Positions 48,080 to 60,641 of a stretch of DNA of 64,000 bases are shown here, piece after piece. The DNA is from Apiotrichum sp. Y4204 (Eukaryota; Basidiomycota; Tremellomycetes; Trichosporonales; Trichosporonaceae): contig JAMYHL010000017.1 in the NCBI GenBank assembly GCA_025531455.1, positions 248,001 to 312,000 of the forward strand, written 5' to 3'. Within the stretch, counting starts at the first letter, position 1. The number at the start of each line of letters is the position of its first letter. The notes below the pieces were generated by a model. The model saw only the letters and a program-made list of their open reading frames with translations, ran no database searches and was not told the origin of the DNA. The position numbers and the translations under genes were made by a program.

Positions 48080-49573
48080 TTAGCAGCACTTGCCGCCCTG
48101 CTTGGCACCTCCGTCGTCGGCAGTCGGGGTGACGAGAATAGTCTCTCCGCCGGAGGGCTTGATAACGTCGCCTGACGACTCGAGCGATTTCGAAGAGACG
48201 ATGTGGTAGATGTCTGCGGGGTCAGCAAAGGGGGCTCCCAAGATGTTGGCCGCGCGTAGCGCCTGGGCACCAAGAAACCCACCAGTGAGGATGTTCTGGA
48301 ACGCAGCCTCGACGTTGGACGCGTCCAATGCCGAGGTCTCAATGAAGGAAAGGCCCTGCTCGGTGGAGAAAGCCTTGGCCTCGTCGGTCGAGACAGCACG
48401 CAGGTGCTTAAGATCGCTCTTGTTGCCGACAAGCATGATGACAATGTTCTGGTCGGCGTGGTCGCGGAGCTCCTTGAGCCAGCGGGTTACGTTCTCGTAG
48501 GTCGAGTGCTTGGCAATGTCGTAAACGAGAAGGGCACCGACCGCGCCGCGGTAGTATGCCGAGGTAATTGCGCGGTAGCGCTCCTGGCCAGCTGCACGTT
48601 AGCGAGAGTTGCGATTAGGGAGGGATTGGGTGCACAAGACGTCCGACCGTAGTTCAGCATCGCGCATGTGTCTGATTCTCGACACCGGACAAGGCCGTGG
48701 TGTAGGGGAATTCTCGGACATTGTGGACACCTGACACATGTGTCGGAATGTCACACATGAAGCGAGCAATATGGGCGGGGAAGACCTTCCATAGCGCAGC
48801 GCGGCTGGCACGGCCTTATGGAGCCGAAGACCCCGCTCCACCGCTGCTCGCCGGACGTTGTCCTCGCTGGAAAGCGTGCTGCGAGTTTGCCGCTCGCGCC
48901 TTCGTTCACGCCTGGGCAACAATGGATCGCCCGCACCAGCACTCGTCCTTTCACTTCTGGACGTGGCCAGGGCTCCCTTGGGCATGTCCGGTAACCTCGC
49001 TCGCTCGCTTGCACCCCGGTGAACGGCGCGATCATACTCACCAGTGTCCCAAATCTGCGCCTTGACCGTCTTTCCGTCAACGTTGATGCTCCTCGTCGCG
49101 AACTCGACACCGATCGTAGACTTGGACTCGAGGTTAAACTCGTTACGAGTGAAACGCGAGAGAACTGTTTAGTTAGTCGCTGCCCAGGTGGAGCCAGAGA
49201 ATAGGTAATTGCGCGAGCGGACAGGGTTCCCTGCCCGCGTGTACGATTTCTGTATGCACTCACGGTTACTGAATACGTAGACATCGACGGCCGAGGAGAG
49301 CGGTGGTCAGTACAGGTAATGAAGGAGAAGTTCGCAGAGCATTGCCTCGCAGCCAAGCCGTCGCCATCGGTCGGCGATGCGGCCGGCCCAGCGATAGTCT
49401 GCGCGTATGTTGTCGACTCACGACTTGCCGACGCCCGAGTCGCCGATAAGCACGACCTAAGGAGCGAGTCAGTATGGCACGAGACGGACGCGTTTGAGGG
49501 AAGCGACAAAGGTTGCCCTCGGAGTAGTGCATACCTTGAAGAGGTAGTCGTAGTTGGAACCCTCAGCGGACAT
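48080..49573 (-). CDS. Rab11/Ypt31-type small GTPase
   Basis: Exons 49573-49535, 49456-49422, 49268-49264, 49164-49042, 48591-48283 and 48213-48080 give 214 residues, the usual Rab11 length. Motifs: [65 protein letters not shown] and a C-terminal GGKCC for double geranylgeranylation. Rab11/Ypt31 moves cargo from the late Golgi and recycling endosomes to the surface. Exon 3 is a 5-nt microexon (TAACC) that supplies part of S-N-L just after the P-loop: without it the frame breaks and N and L are lost. It lies between introns of 153 and 99 nt with GTGAGT donors. Intron 4 is 450 nt, the longest here. Intron 5 (69 nt) is frame-neutral; retained, it would insert 23 residues before the hypervariable tail. 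Confidence 0.95.
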
Positions 49574-52500
49574 GGTGGTTGGGAAATGTGTTGGTTGTCA
49601 AGGAAAGCGAAAGGTATGTGTACACAATGGAGATGTTCGTCGTGGGTGTTGGTGAAGTGGTGGTGATGTTGTGAAGGTCGACGATGAGGGAGCGTAGTGT
49701 GGTGGTGTGCACACTGTTGGTTGTGTGTGTGTGTACTGTGCTGGTTGTGGTGCGTGTCGCGGGTGTCGGGTGGCCATTGCCCAGCCCAGGTGCCCAGCCA
49801 AGGACCAGCCATAGACAGCACGGTGCGTGGAGGCGGTCTAAAAGCTATAGGGTCCGTCGAAGCTTCCAAGGCTGCTCCCGTTGCGCCGCTGGCTGGCTAG
49901 CTGGCTGGCTTGGCTGGCTGACAGTGACCCGGTTTATAACAATGGCTGGGGCTGTTGAGCGGCAAACAAAAGGGTCTTTTCACGGGCCAGGGGGGAAACA
50001 AGTCAAAAGTCTCATTAGGGGTAACATGTCTCCCCTCCCTCCCCTTCCCATCTTTCCATCCTGACCCCTCCCCCCCATCCTCCACAGCCACCTGAGACAC
50101 ACCGAGACCACAAAGCTCTCAAGAATACAAGCTCACACACGAGCCGGTGAACCTCCCGTTCCAGCTGTTACTTCACACCCCAACCTGCGAGAAGTGATGT
50201 GCGTGGAGTGTTCTCTACGTGGATCACACGATCGGTGATACCGCAGCTCTACAGCTCGATGCGCACTATGGCCACTAACAGATTCAGGCTCGATTCAGGC
50301 TGCATTTCAGGCGGTGGTGGGAGCAGTGTGGGGAAGGCCGGGCTGGACTCCATATCTAAATGCACCCGAGGGTCGAGGCGGCGCGCGGCGCGTCAGGTGC
50401 CAGGTGCCACATGGAAAGTCATGTGTGGCTGCCTGGCTATGACAGGAGCTGAGCCAGCTGAGGATACTCGCGCGGAGTACATGGAGATGAGATAACACCT
50501 GACAGCCACAACCATACGGTTGTTACAGGCGTACAGTATACATCACTCTCCAGTGGTCGGCCCGTTGACGAAGACCGCAAGGGGTTACAGCAACATTGTG
50601 ACTCAAGGGAGGTCTGCGGCGTCGAGTGACGTTTGGCATTCCATCTGGACCTATTGACGCGTACACATTCACCCAAGCTCACCGGGACATCTTCCGCTTG
50701 TCCAAAGATACAGTAACCTGGCTGCTCCGAGCTTCGAGAACAACTCTCCGAAGACGATCCGCCTGCGTCGCGGCGAAATGCAGTTCGGACGTTGAAGTCA
50801 CTTTAGCTCAACAGGCACATCACATGCACACGTTAACATTCGGTCAGAGCGATCGCACCACACCCCCAGCCCTCCCGCCCAACAAGCAACGTTGAAAAAG
50901 TATGGCGTTCTCACAAAGTCATTGTAGGTGCACTTCCTCGCAATCAGCAACATGGCAACATTTCTCCTTTGTGCACGAGCTCCGATCGCTGTGCAGACTA
51001 CGCAGATCGTTCCACAATTCCACAAACAATGATCGGAAGATCTGTTGATTCTGATAAAATTTACGTAACACCGTTCTTTAGCTTCCGGAGAGACACCGGA
51101 GCAAAACATCTGAAACATCGGGGATTCGGAGTTATGCGGCTGCTGCGGTAGTGGCTCTCCAGTCCGGGTCTTATCATCCGGATATCCGCCAACAGCTGTC
51201 GTTGATACGAACTGTGTCCGCATCCATCACAGCCGGGCAGCCGATCCTATGTCTTGGATCCTGCAACTGCAGGAACCTCATCCTACTCAGCCGTGAAACA
51301 ACTCACTTCATTATCGATATTCTTGCTAAGGTCCGAAGCTCTGAACTCCTAACCGACATCGATGCACGACCGCGCTGGATGATGAATTTCTCCGCGGAAT
51401 CTACCACGTTCAACTGACTCGGAGGTATTGCCGCGCACCGCAGCGTCAAGGCCACAAAGTCGGAGATGTGCCAAATGTCATGGAACATTCGGGGGCCCCA
51501 GCGCATTGATTGGATTGACACTGGGGGATGGGATGTGCTTGCACGCTAATGATTGGTTGGTATCCCTATTACCGGGTTGAAACGCTCAAGGAGGCACATC
51601 CGAGGAATACAGTACTTATCTAGGCCGGCAGCTGAACTCCGAGCGACGCTGCCGGCAACAACTGTCTGCTCCATGCCTCTTATTACCAAAATTCTCCTCA
51701 TCAAAGTTGACATGTTGACTGAGAGGGACTCGCTCGACAGGAACGGCATCGGTGATTCCATCGTTCGACGTTGCTCGAAATTCGCTTCTTCGACCTTGTT
51801 GATGGTGCGAGGCTGACTTCGGTGCGAGGAGTGTAGAATCGTTCAAGTTACCCAAACAATACATTGAAGAGGATGACGCCGATGGCCAAAACTTCAATCC
51901 AGGTTACTTATATCCTGCCACTCGTATGGTGCGCTTGTTCTCGACGCCGTCCGTCGGAAGCCACTCCGCTCCACTCCCCTGTGAACTGGCCGTCCAGGGA
52001 AACACATCTGCGAACGAATGAATGGACGCCGTGAACCCACCATTCCACTCGGACCCCGATCGAGAACCACACCTGAGGATAAGGATACAGCACGCCCCCT
52101 CAGGTCGATGTGAGGCTCAGGGACTGGTGCCTGTGTGGAGAAGAGTTCTGCAGACATCCCATAAAATGCAGAGAGTTGTGTCGATATGGAAGGCAATCTT
52201 TGATAGGTGTTGGGAAAGCTTGTCTGAACACCTCACTCTTTGACAATACCATCAGCTGCGGGCTGCAGTGAATCGATCGGACAAGTCTTCTCTGACGTAC
52301 TGTGATGGAGTACGACCCCCTGACCGCATTGTCACCCGATGTGCCGTCGAACTAGTCGTTAGGCTGCGATCATCGACGCTACGCGGCGGATAGATGACAT
52401 GGTCATCACCTAAGTGACTGCCTTGTCTTGAATGTGAACGCCGGCCAACAACCTCTCAGACGAGACAGTGCTGCAGCGCGAGACGTATAAGCTTCGGAGG

Positions 52501-55500
52501 CCCGAGAAGCTCCCTGCTCTCTTTGGAAGGTGCAAAGTTTGTTTATGAATGACGTTACGCTTCGAGAAAGGATGCATATTAGGTGTCGGGCCTCTGGCTG
52601 GTCTGCCGTCCACTCTCGTCTCCCGATCCGACCAAAAAACGCCAAGCAAAGGATCGTTTTTACACGGCGGCATTTCGGCAGCATCTCAATTCAGCACAGA
52701 GAAAGGGCCTTCGTACTTCTTCCTTCCACCATCATGCTGTTCGATTGCGCACCTTGCACCGTTCAGCTGTCTCACAAACATCGCACCTCGCACACCTCGC
52801 CGAACCAGCCTAGTCCGATTCAGGCAAGCCGACGCCCCAACGGCCAACGTACAGAGTGGCCGATGAATTGCTCTGTGACCGGCTAGGTCCTGGAGGTCCT
52901 TTTATGAATGGACGCCCACGGGCTAAAAACGCTAGCGCCGGTTCGCGGTGAGTGTGTCTGTGGTGGTCGTACCTGCCCGCAAGGGAAGGTGAGCCGTAGG
53001 CAAGGACAACAGAGCCGGTGCTCGTGTCTTGGCCCTTGATCTTTGAATTCGGGGAATAAACGCTGTTCTTAGAGGCTTCCGAGGCTTCAAGTAGGGTCAC
53101 CACAGCGGCAGAATAGGATGCAGTAGTTAGGGTGGACTCTATGCCTTGTATGATTGGACTCCTCCTTCCGGTTTTGTTCTTCAGGACGGGACGGACTTTG
53201 GTGTCCATACCGGTACCCACAGAGGGGACTGAACATAACTATGGCCATCGAGAAGTTTGTCAGGACGAATGGATACCCAGCACTAATGGCTCTGTGATCC
53301 AATACGTAGAAGACACACGTTGCTGGAAAAACGCCGAAGGCTGCATTATCTGCACGGACAACACGCCGACTGACTCACCATGACGAATGATCGAGTTCCA
53401 GCTCCCAGCCCCCAACTCCCAGTCCCAGACGCCTCAATGTCCTTGCCCGGGGGGCGCGATGAGGCGCAGATACCCAACAGGAAAGCGCGCCTGTGTGAGA
53501 CATCCGGCGTCAGTGGCACTTTGGCGCATGGTCCCTGCCGGCGGCTCTGTCGGCTCGGCTCGGGTCCGGCACGGGTCCGGCACTCCGACCGGAGAAGGAG
53601 AAGTATTAGCAAAGCTTGCAGGCGAGAGGGCGTAACTGTTGTGTGACTGGGAGAGGATGAATGCCGCGGGGGGAGGGGGGGGGGGGCGGGGGAAGAATCG
53701 GCAACCCAACAATCTCTTCCATCTGGGTGCAGGACGAGAGCCCTTCAAGCAGTGGCCCTTCGGGATCGCGATGAATGGCAGGGGAAGAAGCAGAAGCAAT
53801 CCTCTCTCTGCGTTTGATCCACGAACTACCTGTCCTAGCGTCCCGGAAGAATGGTTCGGCCTTGAATCGTTGGAATTGAGAACGGGCAGGGGCGGCGGAC
53901 GGTGGCGCGCGTGGCGTCCGTAGCGCGTGCAAAACCTGGTGACCCTTTCCTCAGGCTGCTGGACTCGAGCTCGAGCTTGTCCTGGTTCTGAACGGAAAGA
54001 GCACTTTAGCTCTTTAGTGCGCTGCATAATCTCCATGCACCAAACATCCGGCACGATTTGTGCGCCAGAGTGTTTTCAGGCGTGAGACTAGTAGTTTGTG
54101 CAGGTGCGTCTTTTGCAGATCAGCGGGAGGCAAGCCGAGGCAGGACCGCCATAGTCACTGGCAGATTTCGAGGTGATCCTTTAATCCTTTGATGATTACG
54201 CCCAGATGGGCCCAAAATGCCTCGGATTACGTTACGTGACCCAGAAGATGCACGCAGATGAACGTGTACAGAGGGCACAGCTTCAGAGCCGCGACTTTGC
54301 ATGCACCGAGATCGGAGCAAAGTGTGTCTACGCAGTGCGCAGTGCATAGAGTTTGCAGATTGCAGATACCCAGGCACAGACACTGTGTCCTGAAACAGGT
54401 GCTTTGCAGGAACGCACAGGAATCGATATGAATAGCCAGAAAATAGCCCTTGATATCGGGCGGCGGCAATGATGCGCGATGCAGCGATGGCAGGACAGTT
54501 CTTGTGGTGATCGTGGACGTGGAGGTGCAGCCATCAGTGCTTCCGCCTCAGCCATCACCAGCGGCCACCCAGCCGTCTGGGCTGCGTGCTACCCCGACTC
54601 CGAGCTCAGGCGTACATCCACCACAGGGCAATAAAAGTGACCCCCGACGACATTCATTCGAATTTATCAGCCAACAAGTAGTGAAACCTAATTCTGGGAG
54701 CGAGAACACGTTACCCTCGCCACCAGGGCCGAGGTGCACGCTCTGGGCCGCAGACCAGCAGGTCCTCACACCCAGCGAGCGACCTTTGTTCCTGTCCTCC
54801 TCAGGATTCCATCCATTCCCTATCATTGGAGGATGAAGAGTGCCCTCTGCGTAGCTGGCACACTGCCGCGAGGGCCAAAAAAATTCAACACGACGACACA
54901 GAGCTAGAGGAGCTTTAAAGGACACTATGACCCTGTGGCTGGTGGCGCACTTCTGACGACGATATGATGAGTACCGTATGGCGCACGTTGGCGTCGCATC
55001 GGCGTAATCTGTCTGCCTGCATGCCTGCAAAAGACGCGTACGTCGTCCTTTGGCAGGTTCTAAAGCGCCCAGCTTTGCTTTTGCACGCTTTACTCGAGTA
55101 CCCCAAAGTCCGATAGAATCATCATGGAATACTAGCTTCGCAAGGGCCAGGGGTCTTCAGGACAAAACAAACCACCGGACACTATCAGCACGCTGCACGA
55201 GCTGCAGCTGCGGAGGTGCGACCACATGTCCAGTAATCGATGCAAGCTATCGGGGGCGCGCATAGTGCAGGTCGAGTAGTCCTACCCTTCGGCACGGACC
55301 CGGCACCCCAAGAGAGACTCAGGAGCTAGAGGCTGAGCAAAGCTGACTGAGAACAAGCAGGCATCGATGAGGTATCGTAGAGCTCCTGGCTATCCCCGCA
55401 CCTTCCACTCTTTCTTCTCTTCTTGTTACCTCTCCCACAGTTCTTGCTTTTACTCTGTTTGTTATAGTTCACCAGTTGCTTCTGCTCTACTCTCGTTTCT

Positions 55501-55728
55501 CATCCACTTGCCATCCGCTCTCCAAGTCTCCCAGATCGATCCGGTCACAGCCTCGACCAGGCGCTCTTAATCCCCACCGCCTCCAGCACTTGTTCACACT
55601 CCCCCTGCGCCCCGCCGTTTCTTGTCCCATCGCGATAACCATTGCTGCGACTCGCCTTCGAGATCTGGCCGCCAGTACTTAATCTCCTCCTTCAGTTCCT
55701 TGTCCCCTAATCCTCTCGACTCTCCACA
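49574..55728. other. 6.2 kb stretch without a supportable gene
   Basis: The first ~350 bases are the pyrimidine-rich promoter and leader of the Rab11 gene (minus strand). Beyond that, frames of up to 206 codons occur on both strands, but none shows coherent composition, splice logic or motifs. A G-rich tract lies at 53668-53692. I see no transposon proteins, terminal repeats or tRNAs. The last 400 bases (55330-55728) are CT-rich and act as leader for the next gene. Confidence 0.5.
53668..53692. repeat. Poly-G/purine tract
   Basis: A near-continuous G run broken by single A and C bases. It is a possible quadruplex and a likely sequencing trouble spot. Confidence 0.8.
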
Positions 55729-56591
55729 ATGCGCTCCTTCACCTTCCTCTTCTTCGTCGCTCTCCTCCTCGCCCTCCCCATCCTCGCCGCACCAGCAGCG
55801 CCGGGAAAGCCGGCCCGTCCCCAGATCGGCAAGCGCAACGCGTCCGCCACGAAGACCGTCGCGCGTGTGAAGCGGAAGCAGGCCAACCCCCTCGCCATTG
55901 AGGCCGCCAAGGCGCGCGCGCTGGAGGCTCCTTCCAAGCTCCAGCCCCGCGCTCCCCAGGCTTCAAAACGCATGGGACAGCGCCGCCGCCGTTCTCAGGA
56001 GGCCGAGCTCACCAAAAAGGACTACTCCGCTTTCCTCTGTCCCGGCCAGGGCATTGCCTGCCCAGTCGTCGAGGGCACCATCACCCCAGAGCTCGTCGAG
56101 ACGATGTCTTCGAGCCTCAACTCTGTGGCCGACTGGTTCCGCGTGGGATTCGAGTGTGTCGAGCCCGACCATGAGATCAACCAGTGTGGCGGCTGCCTTG
56201 CACTGGGAAATGGGTGAGTAAAGTGGTTCTCAAACACATCATGTGGATAGTGCCGTTTCAAGGTTTCAGCGTTAGGTCGGTAGGAAGCACGCAGTTGTTT
56301 CGACTACCCCTAGATGCCGAGACGGCACGTCAGCGAGGTGTTGGCGCTGCAGAAGACCTCCATCCAGCTCGTCGTTGTCGCCAGTTGTCACACCCCGTGA
56401 CAAACCACGCTAACACTCTCAGCGTAGACTGCGCCACCATTGAAAACGCCCGTGCGACGGGATGCGAGAAGGGTGCCTGTGTCGTGTACACCTGTCTGCC
56501 AGGCTTCGTCCCGAGCTCCGACCGCGGATCGTGTGTTCGTCGAGGAGACGCCCCGGTTGCCCAGGGCCCTCTTGCGGCGGAGACTGCCTAA
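55729..56591 (+). CDS. Secreted protein with CPL1-like cysteine-rich domain
   Basis: Exons 55729-56213 and 56423-56591 give 217 residues. A signal peptide (MRSFTFLFFVALLLALPILA) is followed by a basic, Ala-rich pro-region with dibasic sites (GKR, KRK, SKR) that Kex2 could cut. The mature part has the CPL1-like pattern: FLCPGQGIACPV, FECVEPDHEINQCGGC, VDCATI, GCEKGACVVYTCLPGFVPS and a final SCVRR. In Cryptococcus, CPL1 is a secreted effector linked to the capsule and immune signalling; many basidiomycete proteins share the domain, so no virulence role follows from this alone. The intron (209 nt) splits the domain before VDCATI; the join (GG|C) is in phase. The leader is strongly CT-rich. Confidence 0.88.
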
Positions 56592-59330
56592 TCGCCGTCT
56601 CTCGCCCAAGCTCGCCGAACAGATAGATAATCTCACGACCCGATAGACACTTACACTCACGACACCCGATGACCACGCAACCAGCTGCTCAACTATTCTT
56701 CTGGCGATAGCGCATCGCCAACCAAAGAGTTAATTATTCTTTCGACCCGCCCCGCCCGCCGCCCCGTCTCAGGCCGCCGGCTCGCTAGCCGATACCTTAG
56801 TATTCTACCCGGACATTTGCCAATAGATTAGACATGCGCAAGCCCGGGAACCATTTCCTGCCCTGCGCAACCCCCCCTCCAGAGACACCAGGACATTATC
56901 AGTAGGTAGTAAGCAAACATGCAAATATTGTTACCATGCGCGAATACAAGTGCGTGCTGGGAGAGGGTTGTGGCTAGGCGACCTGCGGTTACATTGGCGC
57001 CTTCACGCTTCGTACGCAGAGGCGACCGCCGATGGAAAAATGATTGAAAGACAGACCGAAGGTCGAGGTGATGAAAGTGATGTGTGTGGATGACAAGTGT
57101 GGGAACCTCACAGACAGCACTCTTCTTATACCCGCACCTCGCTGCCCGTCTCAAACCTGCGAAGAGTACAGAAGTACAGACTCGCTGTAGATGGCGATGT
57201 TGGGGGTCTCGTTTCAGGCCCTTCACTATCTCGTGATATCAGGGGGGTAGGGAGCGCGGGACTGCCGTGATACTCCCGGCAGCCGCAGAGATGACCTTCT
57301 GCAGTCGTTCCGGTGCGATGCTCTCAGCCAGAGTCTCCACATCCTGTGGGCGTCGTCGGGCGTCACCGGGCGTCGCCGAGCTTCGGGTGAGTATGGTGTG
57401 TGAAATGGATGGAAGAAACGATCAAATGACAACAGACAACAACAAAGACACAAGAACATGCAGTACGAGTACAGTGCTGGCCGCCCCATGCTGCTAGTGG
57501 CGACCGATGCAGGCACGCTGCGGCGTGGCTTGAATGGCATCTGGCATGCCGGTGGCGGCTGGTATGGCTGGATACAACGCACAAATCTACAACGACAGAA
57601 ATACAAATGGTCCATGACCCATGACCCACCGCGCTCGGTCGGGAAGTACCCAAGATTTAGGATCTAGCCGAGCCCAGGCCGCGGTCCTAGCGCTTCTAGC
57701 GCGAGCCCGCAGGCGCAGGCCGCCACTTCTCCGCACTGGAACACTGGAGGTTACATCGCTGGCCAGTGCATGTTTTCGTAGATCTGGCGAGAATTAGCAG
57801 TGCCCCGAGACCGCGAGACACAGGTCCACAGGCCACAGATCCACATCGCCACAGTGCATACCCAGTTGCTGCCCAGGTCTCATGTATCGATCAAGGGTTG
57901 GGATCGGAGGATTCCAGTGCGGAACATGCAACGAGCCCTGTCCGTTCCCGAGGGTGGACTGGAGCGCGGGAAGCGGCTACGACTGGAAGCAGCGATTTTG
58001 CGGCTGCTGAGCTGCTGAGGAGGCAAGAAGTGCCAGGGCCCGAGGCAGCGGTCGCTGACACGCCATCGTGCATCGGATTGGCAGATATTGTCCATGGTTC
58101 TCTGGTATCTCTGATATCTCCGTATCATTCCCTGCCAACTGTCACGCTCGCTGTCACTCTGGCTGGAAAGTTAATGTCCCCGTGATCGGTGGATTGCGAT
58201 CAGCGGATCAGCGGATCAGCGTGTTTTGTGATCGTCGAGAAGTGCATGTGCTGCTGATCAGCATCAAAGCGCGATCTGCAATGATCGGCAGATCAACGGG
58301 CTCCAGAATAAGATTCACTGCGGATCAGCAGCATTCTAGCATTTGTAGACCTGACATTGTAGCGTTGCCTCGCGTGTCCCACATCCCTTTCAAGCCTTGC
58401 AAGCTATCAAGCCCCGTTTAACCACCCGGATGTGCCCGCGCTGTTCTGTACCTGCCCGTACTGTATCACCACGCACTCGCTATTCTTCCCAGCAACGCTC
58501 GGAACACAACTACAGCCCTGTGCATCTGTAGAGAGAGGGTCGCGAGACACGCGAGACAATGGCCAATCCCGAAGCGAGATGTCCACAGGGGCCGAGTTTA
58601 TCCCCGGTGTAACCGCGAGCTAATTGTGCAGGAAAAACCCCCCCAGCTTGCCCCATCGTCTCCGCGTCCCCGCTACCCCCCAGATTCCAGAGGCCCGGAC
58701 CTGGGCATAGCATGCTTAGACGCCCTGGACGACGCGGTCCTGCAGCCCCTCTGCGACCTTCGCGCCCCTTCGCGCCCAGTCTCTCCGGGTCTCGCCCACC
58801 GCTAGCGGCCGCGCACCCCCAGCTTGTGTGGTTCCAGAGCGCGCAGCGGGGCCCGAGGCAGGCGCGCTACGAGTTGGCGGTGGCTGTTAACCGCCTTTTT
58901 CCGCCAGTCCGCGAGGGTCGAGTGAGTTTCGTCCCTCTGTGCTGTAGGATCTCGGAAGGTCGGACACTCGTTGACTTGCAGTGCCGACGTGCGGTGCCCA
59001 TGTCTCCGAACAGACTTTACCGTCTTGTCTCTCCACATTTCTTTGTTCTGTACTTCTTTTTTTTCTTTCTTTCTCGTCGCACATCTTGTCGTCCTCACCG
59101 GCTCTCCGTCTCCTTTTGCGGCTCTGTACTTGTATCATCGTCCCCTTCACATTCGCCGATCGCGGATCGTCGTGCCCAGCTGTGCTAGCATAGGCCATTC
59201 CCCACCTCGCTCATCTTTCTCACACCTCGTCTCGCTTGGATTCTTTCTCACTTCACTTCTTCATCTTCACCCCTCCTCGTCTTACTCTTGTCCACCCTCG
59301 TCTCATTCTTGTCCACCCCCGCCCGGCGCG
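56592..59330. other. 2.7 kb stretch without a supportable gene
   Basis: Short frames only. GATC-rich words cluster at 58180-58330. The final ~350 bases become strongly pyrimidine-rich (TTTTTTTTCTTTCTTTCT near 59058) and probably form the promoter and leader of the gene at 59331. Confidence 0.55.
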
Positions 59331-60641
59331 ATGACTCCCCGAACACAGTACCAGGACTTCCTCGCGGACATGGTGAGTCCCGCCAAAGCAGTTCACTGGT
59401 CCGGAACGGCGCTCACCCCAGCCTCGCTTCCGTAGCATGGGTCGTATCTCGCGCATGTCGCATGTCAAGCGCCAGCTCAACACCACTCGTGCCATGATGG
59501 ATCCAGGGTGAGTGCTGGTCTCGGGGTGAAGAGTGGGCCTCGGACCCAAACGGAAGCCGATTCGGTGCCGGTACTCTAGCAACGCGGTGCGGACGTATCT
59601 CGCAGAGGCCGCGCTGGCAAGCAACGACGCGGCGACGGGGCGGCGCCACTCGGAGGAGCGTCCTTCCGGCCTCGAGCTTCGTAATCCGGCCGACCAGGCT
59701 ATCCTCGGCGTGTGCCTCGGAATCCCGGAATCGTGTGCCCTGCCACATCCTTCCACGTTCTTGATCGCCAGCTGACCGACAGATACGCGCTCGCAGTGTT
59801 GCACCACTACGCCCAGGGCAAGATGGAGCGCGGCAAGAGCAAGATGCAGATCCACGCAAAGCTCGAGGCACTCGAAATGAATGTGAGTATAGAATCGTGC
59901 TCGGTGGCGGAGTTGTCGTTTGGCTGGACTGGAGATGGGCAGCGATGACGACAAACGCCCATACTCAGGGTCTCGATTCCTGGACGGTCAGGATGCGGCG
60001 CTTGGTCATGAACTGCTGGTTGTGAAGGCTGCTGATAGGTCTATTTGGCATAATTGACCAGGCCATTCCGGACCCACCGCTCGCTATATGGCGGCGTCGT
60101 CGTCTTTAGATTGTGTTGAAGTAGAGTCTGGGCTCCACATGCTCCACATCCAACGCATCCCTCACATCATCCCTCGTGTCCTTCTTCTGACCCACAGATG
60201 CCTCACTTCGGTAACGACTTCCGCATGCTCCGGCAGCAGCTGGAACTCATCCCTTCGCGTGTGCTTCCCAATGGCGAGCTGGGGCCTCCCCCACCACCGT
60301 ACCCGAACAAGCCTCACTGCTCCTGCACGTGCAGCTGCGGCGCCCAAGAAGAGGACACCGTCGGCCTCCACTCGAACGTGTCGCTCGGTGCCCTCCCCGC
60401 TCGCGACACGTATATCTCGACCCCGAACCTGGCTGGACCAGGAGGGGCTTTCCCAACTCGCCCGTCGACCATCTCATTCCCGTCAACGAGCTCGTCTGTG
60501 TCGTCCATGAGCATGCTCACGAACGCCAGCATCTCCACAGAGGCGCTCGCCATGGCGCCCACTCAGTCGCGCCGTCGCCCTCTGTCGATGCTGCTCCCAC
60601 GCATGCGTCTTTCCAACGCCAGCAATGTTAGCCTGACGTGA
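59331..60641 (+). CDS. Unknown protein with charged helical core and CSCTCSC motif
   Basis: Exons 59331-59372, 59422-59507, 59580-59711, 59783-59882 and 60198-60641 give 267 residues. The N-terminus is basic and helical (RSMGRISRMSHVKRQLNTTR), followed by TYLAEAALASNDAATGRRH and a charged helix ending GKSKMQIHAKLEALEMN. The last exon has PHFGNDFRMLRQQLELIP, a PPPPPYPNKP stretch and a tight HCSCTCSCG cluster, then Ser/Thr-rich low complexity ending in a basic RRRPLSMLLPRMRLSN. No known domain or signal peptide is evident. The exon 3 donor is the weakest (GT|GTGCCT, chosen to keep the phase); intron 4 is 315 nt. Confidence 0.7.

Noticed and set aside
53434..54054. 206-codon minus-strand frame with poly-Pro/poly-Leu runs
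   Set aside because: The runs come from the G-rich tract and a GAAGAAGCA repeat; there is no coherent domain or splice structure.
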